14,623 nucleotides of DNA from an uncultured Lachnospiraceae bacterium (GTDB lineage: Bacteria > Bacillota > Clostridia > Lachnospirales > Lachnospiraceae): contig CAJUJR010000074.1 of the NCBI GenBank assembly GCA_910586605.1, forward strand, positions 1 to 14,623, read 5' to 3'. The translations under genes and the position numbers were made by a program. A model generated the notes under the pieces. It was not told the origin of the DNA, ran no database searches, and was given only the letters and a program-made list of their open reading frames with translations. Shown here piece after piece: positions 14,570 to 14,623 of the stretch; positions within the stretch are counted from its first letter, which is position 1, and every line of letters starts with the position of its first letter.

Positions 14570-14623
14570 GTTACTATTCACAGCCAATCGTAACCAAATC
14601 TCAATAAAAAATATCTTCCCTCT
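14570..14623 (-). repeat. Half copy of palindromic repeat, contig end
   Basis: This is the exact reverse complement of 1-54, and ends in the loop of the palindrome whose complete copy is at 8122-8204. Confidence 0.9.

Noticed and set aside
1..14623. Window as a transposon or integrative element bounded by 54-bp terminal inverted repeats.
   Set aside because: No transposase, integrase or transfer gene is present, the gene content is chromosomal, and the terminal sequences are half copies of a palindrome that also occurs internally. Contig breakage explains it better.

Overview
The window is a low-GC, gene-dense piece of a Bacillota chromosome. The gene families (DUF5713, DUF3877, MepA-type MATE, a GH43/lipoprotein sugar locus, an ECF sigma factor with a one-pass anti-sigma, the radical SAM/TIGR03915 repair pair), the strong GGAGG-type ribosome sites and the GAAC-N4-GTTC SOS box all point to a gut Lachnospiraceae-like clostridium. 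I cannot name a genus. There are no rRNA, tRNA, CRISPR, transposase or phage genes. The first 54 bases are the exact reverse complement of the last 54, and each is half of a long palindromic repeat whose complete copy lies at 8122-8204. The window is therefore probably an assembly contig broken inside that repeat at both ends, not a mobile element.

Layout. 1-373: non-coding, with a bidirectional terminator. 374-700 (+): small DUF5713 protein. 731-2630 (-): MATE exporter followed by an overlapping DUF3877 gene. 2784-5098 (-): decayed sugar-uptake locus, made of a lipoprotein solute-binding gene with an in-frame TGA and, upstream of it, a GH43 glycosidase gene that has lost its catalytic core. 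5342-6917 (-): ECF sigma factor and its membrane-anchored anti-sigma partner, overlapping by 32 bases. 7168-7983 (-): five-segment membrane protein and XRE regulator overlapping by ATGA, preceded by a consensus promoter, a 14-codon leader ORF and a set of competing RNA hairpins, the last of which covers the ribosome site. 8031-8491: divergent promoter region with the composite repeat. 8492-11180 (+): STM4015-STM4014-STM4013 type genes (leucine-rich repeat protein, ATP-grasp, alkaline-phosphatase-superfamily hydrolase). This conserved cluster has no known function, and here it lacks its usual radical SAM partners. 11256-12020 (+): AadA/ANT(9)-like nucleotidyltransferase. 12126-14449 (-): radical SAM DNA-modification/repair protein and TIGR03915 partner, transcribed from a promoter covered by a perfect LexA box and a second near-match.

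Most interesting points: the orphaned STM401x cluster, the uncharacterised leader-peptide switch at 7899-8016, and the direct SOS-operator evidence tying the radical SAM/TIGR03915 pair to DNA damage.
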